Both the position numbers and the translations under genes were made by a program. A stretch of 64,000 nucleotides of DNA from Adineta vaga (taxonomy: Eukaryota; Rotifera), in assembly GCA_021613535.1 (NCBI GenBank), contig CP075493.1:15500001-15564000 (forward strand), written 5' to 3'. The notes beneath the pieces were generated by a model. That model was not told the origin of the DNA. It saw only the letters and a list, made by a program, of their open reading frames with translations, and ran no database searches. How positions within the stretch are numbered: the stretch's first letter is position 1; each line of letters begins with the position of its first letter. Below, piece by piece: positions 1-14,159 of the stretch.

Positions 1-942
1 CTATACTGATTCATTGAAGCATAATATATTTTTTTCTTTTTCTTATCTTAAGACCAACGCACAAAATTACGTTCTTATGTTTTGTTATTCGAATAAATCG
101 ATAAATATTTCTTTGTTATTTTTATTTTTATGTCAGCTAAATGGTGAATAATCGTCGATTTCATAATACAAAAATTTTAATAAAGTTTCTCTTTATCTTC
201 ACATTGAAAGTTAAAAAAAAAGCATTCAGATAGTCATCGAAATTGTATCGTGATGCAATAACATGTAACTGACAGTTTTCTTTACTCTACTTGCAAAAAG
301 TAATTTTCTCAGTTACGCTTAATTGCGCTGTAATTGATGAGCAAAATATTTAGGATGACATTTTTCAAATAAAAGAAATTTATATTCTAGATAGAAGAAT
401 TTCTATGTACATGAAGACTATCACACAGCCTTTATAATCCATATCTGTTTCAAATATTTGAATTTAGCCGTTCATTTTATCAGCAATATCAAATGATAAA
501 CTAGTAACATGACTTAAACTATGACACTTTTTTCTTTATATTTACTTGCTTATAAAAAGTAAACGAGCACGTGTTTTTATTATTAACTAATGTTTTTGAT
601 TCGATATGAGGATGATAAAAATTACCGTTTCTAGATTAATGAGAAACAAATGCGTCATTTTTATCTATTACAGAATAGTAAAATATGGTAGGCAAGTAGA
701 GATATGTATAAATATTTTCTTTTCTTTTCCTCTGTAGACTAGGAGCATAATTACTATGAGCGTCTATAAGATTCAATACGAACAGTATTATACTAATGGA
801 AAGGAATAGAACCTTTTCACAGCATAATTACCGTTATTATTCGGAATAAACGTAATATATTTTTCAAAAATGAATCCTTATTCTTTTCTCGATCGATTAT
901 CTGTTAAGTTATTACATTGTCGATTTTCATATTTTTGAACAC
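1..942. other. No gene recognised
   Basis: AT-rich sequence with frequent stops in all frames. I see no conserved protein segment, RNA gene or repeat in it. Confidence 0.5.
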
Positions 943-1975
943 ATGAAATTCTATTTACTTTTTTTCATATCAGTAATTATCAACTCAATTTTCGATCAAT
1001 TCAAAAGGATCATTTTAAAATGTATTCGATCTGAACAAGTTATTATATTGATACTTTCTGATGATTATGATACATCTGGTGAATCTCAATTATTCTTTTC
1101 TCGTTTTCAAATTCAACAATTTACTCAACTACAAACTTTAACATCAAATATCAACCGTTAAGATGGATTTTTCCGAACTTATCAACAAATGGAATTTCCT
1201 ACGTTCATTCAAATTTTTTGATTTAACAGATAGAGATAGATATCGAAGTCAACTGAACATCATTCAATCTCTTGTACATGAAAGTTTGACAGAAGTTGCA
1301 CCTCGTTTAAATTGAATTCATCTAAGAGATGAAATATTTCTTCCATTCATCCCATTGCCACATCTTCGATATTTGAAACTTGAAAAATGCTACGCATATT
1401 ATATCAAGGCACTTTCTTCAATACTCAACTCAACTTCGTTTGTGTGAATATGTATTTATCGACTTTTGATCATTTCACCTCATTTCCTATTCGATTTCAC
1501 TTTAAAATCAATTGTAAGCCAATATTAATTATCATTGGTAGACAGAAATATATCGATGAATGAAATGGAACAATTCTTATCTTATCTTTCTTATTTAAAA
1601 CATTTACAACTCGAACTCAATAGTTCACAAGATGTTTTCAACTGAAATCGATTCGAATAATTATATTTCACTAATATAAATGCGCTTAAAACAAGATTAC
1701 TTATATCAGTTTCAATCGTTTCATTAATCCTTGATCTTAATCAAATAAACCATTTATCTCTTGTATCAATACATCGCATATCAATGTATATATGACTCTA
1801 TCAGATATAATGCCTAAACTTCATGAATTATTAATTCATAGTCGAGTAGATATACATACAATTAACCAATTGGTCGATGTAATGACTAAAGAATTAATTC
1901 ATCTCTTTCCAAATGTTCAACATTTATCAAGTGCATCATTTTCTATAAATTCTTTATCAAACTATACAATGTAAA
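943..1975 (+). pseudogene. Decayed F-box/LRR-like gene fragment
   Basis: A short open stretch starts at 943. Further coding-like pieces follow in other frames: near 1230-1440 (PHLRYLKLEKC, leucine-rich-repeat-like), near 1560-1640 (LSYLKHLQLEL) and at 1792-1974 (KLHELLIHS, NQLVDVMTKELIHLFPNVQHL). The order and style resemble the abundant bdelloid proteins with an N-terminal F-box followed by irregular leucine-rich segments. Stops and frame changes separate the pieces, so no intact product is possible. The family call is inference from sequence style; that it is a broken coding region is seen directly. Confidence 0.4.
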
Positions 1976-2561
1976 GAATTGCGATCAATACGTAGAATCG
2001 ACTATAAGACAATCACGATGTCTAACGAGAGATAATTTTATCTGTCGAGCTTATCGTTCATCAACCATTAATTTGATCTTTAATGTTTATTAGTGATTTG
2101 GGAAAGAAGTAAGTCCATTCTCATTGGATCTAACTATTCTTTATTAGTTTTCTCTTTACAGTGGTCATCATCTTTTTTAACTCAGTGTTGTCTGACAATA
2201 AGACAAACATTTCATTTGCAGTATTCTTTTCGTTATTATTGTATTTCTAATCAGTTTTTTTTTGTCATAATGAAAGAATTTCAAAATTAAAAATTATGAC
2301 AGTTGTACTACATGTTGGAGTTTGATGATTGCTTTGCTATTTCTTTATTTTTATCGAGAAAGAACGAGTTGACACATCAGCTATCATTATTGTAGTATAA
2401 AGAGTAGAAAGCAATGCATATTTATATTTTGTTTTGATTTTGGTTTGCAGATAGATTAATGAGTCGTATTTTAGATTGTCTTTAAACAGAGTATTTCAAA
2501 ATACGAAGGAAAATATAATTCATATCTTCGTCGGAAATGTTGATATTCAGTGATAGTTTAG
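1976..2561. other. No gene recognised
   Basis: AT-rich spacer. A 65-codon open stretch at 2093-2290 has no recognisable features and looks like chance. Confidence 0.4.
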
Positions 2562-3433
2562 ATGACGGATAATAAACCTACTGAAGTGCCTAAACCCTTC
2601 GATTATGTTAACAAGAGAGCGGGACGTCAATATCGTGTTGGTGGCTGTTTAATGGATGAAATACCATCCAAGACACCACAGTGTTCCACTTCAGCAAAAT
2701 ATATGAACAAAGAATTAATGTTTTACAAATGTTTATTTCATTCTAGATGCGTATAAATTTCTAATCAAGAAAAATACAAGAAAACATATTGATGTCAGCC
2801 GTCTATTCATCTATTATAACAGTCGATTAATAGATGGACTCATAGAATATAATATGAAGGACACTGCTACTCGAATTGTACATGCTGTCGAAGCTTTAAC
2901 TGAGAATGATTGTTGCAAGGAACAATCGTTTCCTTTCGTAGTACAGAATTATTATCATTCGATTTGGTAAGATAAGACTATCGAGACAGAATCGCCGGAA
3001 GGTGATACTCTCATGACATATATTCTTTGGATAGATTCTGACAAACCAGAACTTGCGCCAGTAATGAAACCGTTACTCAAAGATTCTCGCGTTCATATTA
3101 CTTATCAGCTAACATTTACTGAGACAACAGAATACATATTGCTGAACATCGAGAAAATTAGATCACTTCCACAATTATCAGTCTTTCAAATCAGAAAATA
3201 AAAATGCATTCGATCTGTTGCCTTTCTTGACTCGACACAAACTCGAATACGTTCCAATTATTATGATTTCTGAACATAAACCAGCTGTATTGAGACATTT
3301 CAAAGAACAAGCATCGACGACTGGTATTCATGATTGTATATCTCGTATTTATGTTACCAGTAGTCATGCAGATTTAATTACAAGAATTAATAGAAATTTG
3401 ATCGATAAATGGACGAATCAACGTCGAAATTAA
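2562..3433 (+). pseudogene. Decayed gene with a receiver-like domain
   Basis: Three coding pieces lie in order but in different frames. The first, at 2562-2756, contains FDYVNKRAGRQYRVGG. The second, about 2750-2970, contains RLIDGLIEYNMKDTATRIV. The third begins at 3013 (YILWIDSDKPELAPVM), shifts frame near 3185, and continues to 3433 through NAFDLLPFL, YVPIIMISEHKP and RIYVTSSHADLITRINRNL. The alternation of hydrophobic strands and helices, with an acidic residue after the first strand, recalls a CheY-type receiver fold. The first strand and following Asp also look like the N-terminus of the ART-TPR proteins in this window. The frameshift and the stop near 2970 argue for a pseudogene, although unrecognised short introns could explain one break. 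Function unknown. Confidence 0.4.
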
Positions 3434-3693
3434 AAGATTAAATTCTATAATGTTTGACTTTTATAAGAAATTACTCTAGCAAAATGTTCGTATAGAAGAA
3501 AGAAATTATTGAAAAAAACATTCATATGTGATAGAACATTTTCTATAATATAATCCTGTAGAAATCAAATAAAAGTAACAAAAACAATCAAGTTTTGATG
3601 TTTTTCTTTCTATTTTATTTATTAAGATAAAATTGACCTTCACCCACAATATTCAACTTGAACAAAAACAAAAATTTGTATTGTTAGAGTAGA

Positions 3694-5868
<2,175 letters not shown>

Positions 5869-5929
5869 CTGATAAAAGATACTTCGTATATTTACTATAT
5901 TTTTATCGAATATAATATGTCGTATCAAA

Positions 5930-6500
5930 ATGATTACTTCCTTTCTTTATATGAGTATGTTGGTAAAAGTAATCAAGATACACTTCACTGCACATCATTA
6001 TACGTAGATAAATAAGGTAAAAGATGCGGATTATGGAAGAATATTCTCGAAGTTTAATAACGTTACAAGTAAGGTAATAATCAGACGTCATAACAAAATG
6101 TCATTTCGTTTAAGTAAATATTTTCGTTGAGTTACCTTGAAGAAAAAAATGCGTTTTATTTATATATGTCAAAACAAGAATACGTATATAAAAAAATCCA
6201 ATAACATATCTTACTTCGAACATTCTTTTATAGAACTGCGTTCCTATGAGTGTCATATCGATAATGTGTACAATATTTTTCTCAGTCCAATCATTTTCAA
6301 CTGCACTTACGACAAGAACAACATCAATATTATCTATGAAAGATCTTCTTAAATATAAGGATTGCTCGAAACTTCCGATTTATTATGTAAAATGCAAGAA
6401 AAATATCTACGATTTTATCTACGTAATTTCATTCACTGGTGGTTTATATACGAATCAAAAATTCTTTAATATTTTCTCTAAGCATTAAGAACAGTCTAAA
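5930..6500. other. No gene recognised
   Basis: Upstream flank of the aldehyde dehydrogenase. Only short chance-like open frames are present. Confidence 0.4.
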
Positions 6501-6529
6501 CTATAACCCTAAGTCTAATCAAATCAATT

Positions 6530-7031
6530 TTCAGTAAATCTTCATCATAATACAACAGATTTCTACAGTACTTGTACATTTCGAGCAGCAACCATTATTT
6601 GCTACAGCACCAGTGCTGATCTAAAACCAACGATTAGACAAAGATCAGATAACAACATTATCTGCTACTATTGTTTTGCTTAACACGGGAAAGGCTGCAA
6701 CAAACGATCATTTCTTCTTCAATCACTTTGAAATCATCAGCTACAACGATGACTACAAAATATGACTTCTAAGTCATCGAGTAGTTCAGTGTTAACAACA
6801 AAATCTACTAATGTCACTTCAACGAATGCTTTTCGGGTTGAAATATCAACCGAGAAATCATCGTTATCTTATTCTTCAACTTCAATGATGATAAGCATTA
6901 TGTATTCAACACCAAAATCTGTAACAAGAGAAAATCCATTATCGCCTACTATAATATTACTATGATATCGTGTTTAGTAATCCTACTTATTGGAGTTCGA
7001 AATTATCGAAAACACCACCATAACTTATAGT
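6530..7031 (+). pseudogene. Decayed Ser/Thr-rich single-pass membrane protein
   Basis: From about 6762 an open frame encodes a run very rich in Ser and Thr (for example SKSSSSSVLTTKSTNVT). In a different frame just downstream, around 6956-7030, there is a hydrophobic segment followed by basic residues (MISCLVILLIGVRNYRK, then HHHNL and stop), as in a transmembrane anchor with a short tail. Similar Thr-rich translation continues upstream to about 6530 but is broken by stops. This is best read as the remains of a mucin-like type I membrane protein. Low-complexity Ser/Thr runs can arise by chance, so confidence is modest. Confidence 0.33.
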
Positions 7032-7039
7032 AACATCAT

Positions 7040-8560
7040 AGAACAACTATTTTTCACATAATTCTAGAAGTCCCATACCATGAATTAACAAACACAACTA
7101 TGAAATCGATCACATCTGTTTACATAACAAGATTGAAACAAATCAATCTTCTATTGATAAAGAATAAATTATAAATAATTTGAATTCTCTCAAACCAATA
7201 TAACTATCATTTCTGCTGCTGAATTTTTCATTCCTAGCAAACACAAATGATATCTGCGAATAGACAGGATTTGTTTCAATCCAGTCAGTCAACAAGTTAT
7301 TCGTTATGAGAATGAACTAAACGAATTCTCAATCATTGATCTCTGTAAGAATTAAGGTTCTCTTTGATAAAAACTGAAAAATATTGGCACGATAGATATT
7401 TTAAAAAATGGAAGAAAATTTCAAAAATCGCCCAGGGTATGAGGAATCACAATGATATTATATACAATAAACATGTTTATATTATTTCACTTGTTCATTA
7501 GTGTATTTAGTTAAAACTATTTTTTTTGAAAAAAGTAAAACTATCCACAATAACATAAACCAACTAAAATCGAAGACAATTCGAATTACATCTATTTAGA
7601 ATGAAACATTGTAAGCTACAACTTATCCGTAAATCGAAACATTTTCTCCCCAATATATATATAGCACCATAACGCTTCATGAAATGGACGAATGAACTAA
7701 CTTAGGGTATATCACTCTTAGCTATGCCTATCTAACCATCATAATCTCGACCGAAAAGCTTTTTGACACCTCGGGTGCTTCCCTCGTAAGAACATTTATC
7801 TAGAAAAAAATCTTGATTGTTTCTATATAAGGGTGATGCTGGTCTTGCAACTCAAAATGTTCTATTTTTGTAAGAAAATTAATCAAATAAAATTGTCAGT
7901 TTTTTACATTGACTATTCAAAGGAATGCTCGTTGAAAGTAACAGAAGCTGGAAAGAAAGAAAAAACACAAATAGTTTTCTATTTTTACGAGAAAATAAAA
8001 AAAAATTTTATCAAATAAGAAGTTCTTATCTGTACTGAAACGAGACGACGATACACGTCCGACTGAAGAAAAATTAGCGAAATCCAGCGCACTAGAAAAA
8101 CACATATATTCATTCTTCATATAAGTCTGCTGAAAGAAATTCCAGCGACAAAGGAATCGACGATTGACTTGCCATCCTCTTCAAAATATTCCTACATAGT
8201 CATAACTTTCACTCGGATAAAAAGCAAAAGATGGATGTGTGTGAAATATTTTGCTAAAGTTTCGAAAGATTAGATTGATTCACATGTATGTCGAGAATAT
8301 TCATCATTCTTACTATAATCTATGAAGCTCTGATAGTTTGAAGAAAATTGCATTTTTCATCGAGCAATTTTATATTTGCACAACACTTCTAATTTTTACA
8401 TAGAAACGACACGAAAACTAGTTCAATCTCATTGAAACATATTTTATTGAGAATATCGAATGAAATGTTAAGAAAATACTTCACCACGTGACAGCAAGAT
8501 AGACGAACGAATAATCAATCAATAAGATTACAATCAATCAAAAATCTTCAGAAAAACAAA
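7040..8560. other. No gene recognised
   Basis: About 1.5 kb of AT-rich sequence without a conserved coding segment, tRNA-like fold or obvious repeat. The 61-codon open frame at 7833-8018 has no recognisable features. Confidence 0.4.
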
Positions 8561-8583
8561 TGAATCAATTCGCTGTTTATATT

Positions 8584-9573
8584 TTACAAGTTTCGAAATT
8601 TATCTGTTGCAGTAATCAGTTGATCAACAATTCCAACTTCTTTCATTGAATGACCAGCATCATCAACCCAATGAAATTCTGCTTTTGACCATACTTTATG
8701 TAAATCCCATGCTGTAAATGCTGGACAAACTACATCATATCGTCCTTGAACTATGACACCCGGTATATCTTTGATTTTATCAGCATTTTTCAATAATTGA
8801 TCATCTTCATTCATAAATGCACCATGTACAAAATAATGTGATTCAATACGAGCAAAAGCAATGGCATATTTTGCATCATTAATAGCACGAGCTATATGTG
8901 ATGGATCAACATATAAACGTGATAATGATAATTCCCATACTGACCATGCCGTTGCTGCTTTTAACATTTCCTTCTCATCCTTACCAGTTAAACGACGATG
9001 ATATGCTGACATGAGATCACCACGTTCACCAATTGGTATTGGTTCTAAAAATTGTTCCCATGCATCAGGAAATATCATCGAAGCACCTTCTTGATAAAAC
9101 CATAAGAGTTCTTTACGACGACAACAAAATATTCCACGTAATATTAATGCTTTCACACGATCAGGATATGTTTCAGCATAAGCTAAAGACAATGTAGATC
9201 CCCAACTGCCACCAAATACAATCCATTGATCAACATTAAAATGTTGACGTAATTTTTCCAAATCATCAACGAGATGCCATGTGGTATTTTGTTCGAGACA
9301 CGCATTTGGTGTTGAATTACCAGCACCACGTTGATGATAGATAAGAATTCGATATGTTTGTGGATCAAAAAATCGTCGTTCACGTGCAGTTGTACCACTA
9401 CCTGGTCCACCATGAATAAATACAATTGGTTTACCGGAAGGATTTCCAACTTCTTCATAATATAAAGTATGAATATCAGACACTTTTAACATACCAGTTT
9501 TGTATGGTTCTATTTCTGGATAGAGATCTCGTAATTTTCTTGTTTCTGATGTAGTAACAGATTCCGAAGACAT
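8584..9573 (-). CDS. Proline iminopeptidase (alpha/beta hydrolase, peptidase family S33)
   Basis: Predicted to remove N-terminal proline from peptides. I chose the ATG ending at 9573 (MSSESVTTSETRKLRDLYP), giving 329 residues. An in-frame ATG ends at 9672 and would add 33 basic, acid-poor residues resembling an organelle targeting peptide. Counting from the longer start, the oxyanion motif HGGPGSG is at 87-93, the nucleophile Ser in GGSWGS at 156, Asp in GRYD at 313 and His in DAGHS at 341, so the triad is complete. The usual family motif DQRGxGxS appears as HQRGAGNS, with His for Asp. The gene is intronless while neighbouring genes have introns. S33 prolyl aminopeptidases are mainly bacterial, fungal and plant, so acquisition by transfer is plausible. 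Confidence 0.88.
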   Translation of the reverse strand: MSSESVTTSETRKLRDLYPEIEPYKTGMLKVSDIHTLYYEEVGNPSGKPIVFIHGGPGSGTTARERRFFDPQTYRILIYHQRGAGNSTPNACLEQNTTWHLVDDLEKLRQHFNVDQWIVFGGSWGSTLSLAYAETYPDRVKALILRGIFCCRRKELLWFYQEGASMIFPDAWEQFLEPIPIGERGDLMSAYHRRLTGKDEKEMLKAATAWSVWELSLSRLYVDPSHIARAINDAKYAIAFARIESHYFVHGAFMNEDDQLLKNADKIKDIPGVIVQGRYDVVCPAFTAWDLHKVWSKAEFHWVDDAGHSMKEVGIVDQLITATDKFRNL

Positions 9574-9975
9574 TTTAATAAGATGAGTAGATCTAAAAAC
9601 AAAGTTCCGTATCTTCAAACTCTTTATCTCAACAGTATTCGTTCGAAAGTTGAAATATTTTCTTTTAGTCATTGTTAGAAATTGGAGTATATATTATCCA
9701 ACCACACACTGATACTTAAAATTAACCTTGGTAGATGTCTCTCTATGATGTTGAAGTATTCTTTTCTTTCGTTAGAAAGCAAAGTTTGGTTAACCATATC
9801 TATACAAATATATACATATTTCTTCTTCTTTCTGTTTTTCTTTATTTCTAATGTAATAAACGAAGCTAAATAAATACAGAGGCGACAAGGGCACAAAGAA
9901 TGATATAAAAACATACATATTTTTGTATATTTCCTTTTCTATCGAATATACGAAGAAGAAAAAAACACGGTCCAC

Positions 9976-10518
9976 ATGGCTGGAGTAGCAAAATTATTCA
10001 ACGGAAATATTCTTGATAAATCAAATCGAATTATTGATCTTAATGATGAAAAATATCAAGGAAAAATAATTGGTCTTTATTTTAGTGCTCATTGGTATGT
10101 TGATTTTCTTTATTTTAAATGTTAAAAAAAAACCTTTTATTTTTATTTGTTAAGGTGCCCACCATGTCGTAGTTTTACTCCAATATTAACTGAATTTTAT
10201 AATAAATATTCGGAAGAAAAAAAGTTTGAAATTATTTTTCTTAGTTCTGACAATGACGAAGAATCATTTAATGAATATTATAAAGAAATGCCTTGGTTAA
10301 CATTAGATTTTAAAGAACGTGAAAAAAAAGATGAATTAGATCAAAAATTTCAAATTGATGGAATTCCAACATTGATCTTATTGGATGGAAATACGGCAAA
10401 TATTCTTTGTCATGATGCAAGACAAGAAATTCAATTTTATGATAAGCAAGGAAATCAATTTCCATGGGATAGATCTCAAAAAACAAACAAATCCTCTCGA
10501 TCATGTATTTGTTGTTAA
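9976..10518 (+). CDS. Thioredoxin-like protein (tryparedoxin/nucleoredoxin type)
   Basis: Two exons (9976-10094 and 10155-10518) flank a 60 bp GT-AG intron. The intron falls inside the active-site codons, which read HWCPPCRSFTP after joining. The protein is about 160 residues. WCPPC is the dithiol active site of the nucleoredoxin/tryparedoxin branch. Further family features are IIFLSSDNDEESF after the second strand, PWLTLDF, and the cis-Pro segment DGIPTLILLDG. The protein ends in CICC, an unusual Cys-rich tail that could be lipidated or bind metal (inference). It probably acts as a cytosolic disulfide reductase. It lies divergently from the iminopeptidase, about 400 bp away, and convergently with the phosphatase. 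Confidence 0.85.
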
Positions 10519-10644
10519 TATCATTTTTTTTTCCAATATATACATTAATTATCATATTTACTTTTATCTAATAAACTTTAGGATAGTTAGATTGACTTTT
10601 TATCTTAAGAATGGCAAATAAGGAAAAATTTATAATAAGTTCGA

Positions 10645-12015
10645 TTAATGATGACGAATAATATCGACTGAATCAACTTCTTCTCTTGTTTTTGAATCAA
10701 TAAAGCTTAAACGAGCATTTGATCCATCTCTAAGTTCTAATCGTGCATATCCAAAACCGCTTACAATTTTTGCTGAAGCAGAAATAGTTGATTTGACTGA
10801 AGCTTTGCCTTCCGGAGCACCACCTGCTCCATTTATGATATGAATCAATCCTGGTTGATTATTATAATCATGTGCAGAAATACTACCATCCGCTTTCATC
10901 GGATACAATCGTTCATACCAATGAACATGTCCAGCAATATAAAAATCAACATTAAATTCATGTAGAATTGGTTCGAAAGTATCGCGACATGAATCACAAT
11001 TACCTGGAAGAGCAGGAAGTTTAGGTAAACTGCCGAAAAATGGTCGATGACCAGAAACAATGATCCATGGAACTTGATTACGTCTAGCATTAGCAGCTTG
11101 TAAATCAGTTCTAAGCCATTCTAATTGTCCATTGAGTCCTTGAAAATTTCCTCCGTTAAGAAGAGTACCTGGACCTGATGGTGCATTTGGGAAGTCTGTT
11201 TCTGTATTAATAATTACATAATGAACCATTCCGTAATCGAAACTATACCATAAATTTTTGAAACCTCCACTTTCAAGACCAGGCATACGAAAACGATGTA
11301 AATAAGCAGAAAAATTTTTATAACTTTTATCTGGACAAAGAAAATCACCTAATATAAAACAAGTTACTTCATGATTGCCTGGTCCTGTCATATAAAAATT
11401 ATTTGCAGTTAATGGTGCCATATTTGTTTGCCAGTTATTCCATGATTGTTCATAAAATTCAAATGGAACACCAAGACCATAGTCATCAGCATAAGATATA
11501 TCACCAGCGTGAACAAAAAAATGTGTATCTTTAGCTATTTCACGTAAAGCTTTTATTGTACGTGTAGCTCCACCTAAATTTAATAGATTATCATTTCCTA
11601 GATCGCCAACAAGTGTTATATTAACTGGGTTTAAATCTCCAATAATTGGTGGTGTTGTAAATGAATATATATCGGATTGAAGTACACATGGTGATGATTT
11701 TACAATACGATAATAATATCTTGTAGCAGGTAAGAGATTAAGTAAAGCAACATTATGAAAAAATGAACTCTTATCATAATTAGAAGTTGTTCCCGTAGCA
11801 GTAGCTTTGTTTTCCATTGTATTACTGACACTATATTCTACTTGAGGATTTGGTGTATCATTTTTACCAAGTTTTCCTCCTGTTCGCCAACTAATAGTTA
11901 CATCATTTGCTCCTCGTATTGCTACACGTACATGATCAGGTGGACGTGGAAATATACATAATGATCCATACACTAATGATATACATTGTATCACGATGAA
12001 GAAAGCGAATAGCAT
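10645..12015 (-). CDS. Secreted purple acid phosphatase (metallophosphoesterase)
   Basis: An intronless gene of 456 codons. An N-terminal signal peptide (residues 1-18, ending VYGS) is followed by a fibronectin-like domain (about 25-120) and a metallophosphoesterase domain. The metal ligands of purple acid phosphatases are all visible: GDLG (D138), GDISYADDYG (D172, Y175), GPGNHE (N214), SGHRPFF (H323) and AGHVHWYER (H363, H365). Y175 is the tyrosine that gives the iron charge-transfer colour in this family. The length fits plant/animal high-molecular-weight PAPs (ACP7-like). Likely role: hydrolysis of phosphomonoesters in the secretory pathway or outside the cell. Start chosen as the only ATG giving a signal peptide. 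Confidence 0.93.
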   Translation of the reverse strand: MLFAFFIVIQCISLVYGSLCIFPRPPDHVRVAIRGANDVTISWRTGGKLGKNDTPNPQVEYSVSNTMENKATATGTTSNYDKSSFFHNVALLNLLPATRYYYRIVKSSPCVLQSDIYSFTTPPIIGDLNPVNITLVGDLGNDNLLNLGGATRTIKALREIAKDTHFFVHAGDISYADDYGLGVPFEFYEQSWNNWQTNMAPLTANNFYMTGPGNHEVTCFILGDFLCPDKSYKNFSAYLHRFRMPGLESGGFKNLWYSFDYGMVHYVIINTETDFPNAPSGPGTLLNGGNFQGLNGQLEWLRTDLQAANARRNQVPWIIVSGHRPFFGSLPKLPALPGNCDSCRDTFEPILHEFNVDFYIAGHVHWYERLYPMKADGSISAHDYNNQPGLIHIINGAGGAPEGKASVKSTISASAKIVSGFGYARLELRDGSNARLSFIDSKTREEVDSVDIIRHH

Positions 12016-12787
12016 CTTGCCGAATATCGAACTATCCGACCAAATTTATTCACTTCTATTTTATAGTTTTCTGTTATCAGGAGCAGGCGCTTTTTATTTA
12101 TTTTTCTCCATATCACATGAGTTCTAAGGTCATTTTGAAATGATGATAACATTTTTGTTATAGAATTTACAAGCAAAGTACGAAATAAAATGTCATTATC
12201 TTTTACCTGGCAAAGATAAAATCTTAGTTGATATTATCTTCTTTTGACAACAAAACTTAAGTAATTGCATCAATGAAAGAATTTATAACGTCATTTTTCT
12301 TGTCTTTCCGATCTAAAAATATAACTTGATGGTAATTGAAAAACACATCATTTCTACGAGAAAAAGAATCGTTGTTAGTTTTAACAGTTCGACGAATAGT
12401 GGAAATCAATAACAAAAAAAAGAAGATGAAAAATAAATGTTATTTATAAATCATTTTAAAATAATCATGACCTAGATAACGTTCTATATGTGTTTGAACA
12501 TTCATCATAATTATACCAGTGAACAGATTTGATGGAAAATATTGGAAGAAGGATGAGAGTTTATGAAAGTAAACGAAGATGTTTCTCATCGACATTGACC
12601 TTCGACTTACTGTTTCACTATCTAAATGTTCGACATTTCCCCATTGAACAGAATAAAACGCACGTTCACGTTTTCCAACAAATAATTTATCTTTGAAAAT
12701 GACATATGTTATTTTTTGTCATCTGGATTATTAAATTGTGCGAACATGAATAAAGTTTTAATATGATAGTTGAAAAGATATTTTTAT
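12016..12787. other. Spacer between phosphatase and GPCR, no gene recognised
   Basis: No coding or RNA gene is seen. It must contain the promoter of the phosphatase, but I cannot place elements with confidence. Confidence 0.4.
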
Positions 12788-13807
12788 CTAGGTAAGAATC
12801 GAAGTAATCTTTTTCATTAAATCCCAAAAAGCATTTCGAAAAAGATTTCCACCATATAAAGTAAAAATATAGAATGGCATTCCACTTGAGATATAATTCA
12901 AAAGAATAACAATATCAAAAAGAAAATTTTCAATTGACATTTGAATTGATGATTTTGCATTAGTCTCTGTTAGAGTTGAATAAAGTCTTTCAATAGCAGA
13001 AGGTATTGTAAGAATACTCAAGATAAATACTTGAATAAGATGCATTCGAAGTAATTGTTGATCGACTTTTTTCTTTCGTTTTAAATGAATACATATTATT
13101 ACTACTGGTTGAATATGTCGATTGTGAATTTGATGAATATTTCTTATTGTTAATAAACCAAATATAATCATTAAAACTAATGGTAATGTATAAATAATCA
13201 ATGCATAAGTCAAATCTGTGATTAAACGACAGATTGCTGTTTTTGAATAACATTTTAATGGTGTATTTTCAAGATTTGCTTGATAACAATAAAGTAAATC
13301 AATATTGAGAATTATGGAAAAGAATAGAAGAAAAATAATTCCTCGATAAGCATTTTTCAATGTACTTTTTTGTCGATAATGAACATGAATAGATGATGAA
13401 AACCATCGATCAATAGTTGTTAACATAAGAATCCACATAACAAATGTTCGTGAAATCCAAAGAATGAAAATTCTTAATTTACAAAGCCCTACAATTGTGT
13501 CTGTAGAATCAACAGACCATCCAGATAACATTCGTGTTATTAAACCACTTATTATTGATATGATATTTGCAATAGATGAAGTTAAAAAAAGTAATGAACA
13601 TGAATTAGATCGAAGTGTTCGATGTAAAAAGACGAAAATATTGAGAATATTACCAATAAGACCAAATATAAATATTAATAAGGAAATATATCGATTCGTT
13701 TGATTTGTTACATTGTTTAATATTGTTATTATATTCAAATTTACAGATGAAGATGATATGTTCATTTGATGGAAAAGAAAACTTGAAGGATTACAAAATC
13801 TTTTCAT
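12788..13807 (-). CDS. Rhodopsin-like G-protein-coupled receptor
   Basis: An intronless 339-codon protein with seven hydrophobic segments. The N-terminus carries Asn-glycosylation sites (NISS, NNVT). TM1 has the GN pair (GLIGNILNIFVF). TM3 ends in TTIDRWFSS, where DRW stands for the usual DRY. A long basic third intracellular loop (HLKRKKKVDQQLLR) precedes TM6. TM7 (LLNYISSGMPFYIFTLYG) has SGMPFYIF at the place of NPxxY, a pattern common in rotifer orphan receptors related to peptide receptors. Cys residues before TM3 and in the second extracellular loop could form the conserved disulfide. Ligand unknown. Two Met codons, residues 1 and 15, could start the protein. Confidence 0.85.
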   Translation of the reverse strand: MKRFCNPSSFLFHQMNISSSSVNLNIITILNNVTNQTNRYISLLIFIFGLIGNILNIFVFLHRTLRSNSCSLLFLTSSIANIISIISGLITRMLSGWSVDSTDTIVGLCKLRIFILWISRTFVMWILMLTTIDRWFSSSIHVHYRQKSTLKNAYRGIIFLLFFSIILNIDLLYCYQANLENTPLKCYSKTAICRLITDLTYALIIYTLPLVLMIIFGLLTIRNIHQIHNRHIQPVVIICIHLKRKKKVDQQLLRMHLIQVFILSILTIPSAIERLYSTLTETNAKSSIQMSIENFLFDIVILLNYISSGMPFYIFTLYGGNLFRNAFWDLMKKITSILT

Positions 13808-14159
13808 CTGTCAAGTTTATATAGAATGAAAACATATCTTAATATTGTGTCAGAGCCAGAGTTGACAGACATTCCGGAAAATCTGCCACTCCTCCCTTAT
13901 TTTTCATGGATAAAGATGTAGACTCAGTTATTCATCAAGATAATTTGTAAGCAGAGTCATATATGTGAAGAATTTTGAATTATAATGAATGGTAACCAAA
14001 ATAAAATGATTCCTATATTCTTACAGGAAAACATTTTGTGTGAAGTATAATCGCATATAGATAAAAGAAAACCTATTCCTATTCCATGGAAAAACTCTAG
14101 CTCAAGTTTCGTGATTTATTTTCAAAATGATATCAAATATAGTTGAATGTGTATTTATA

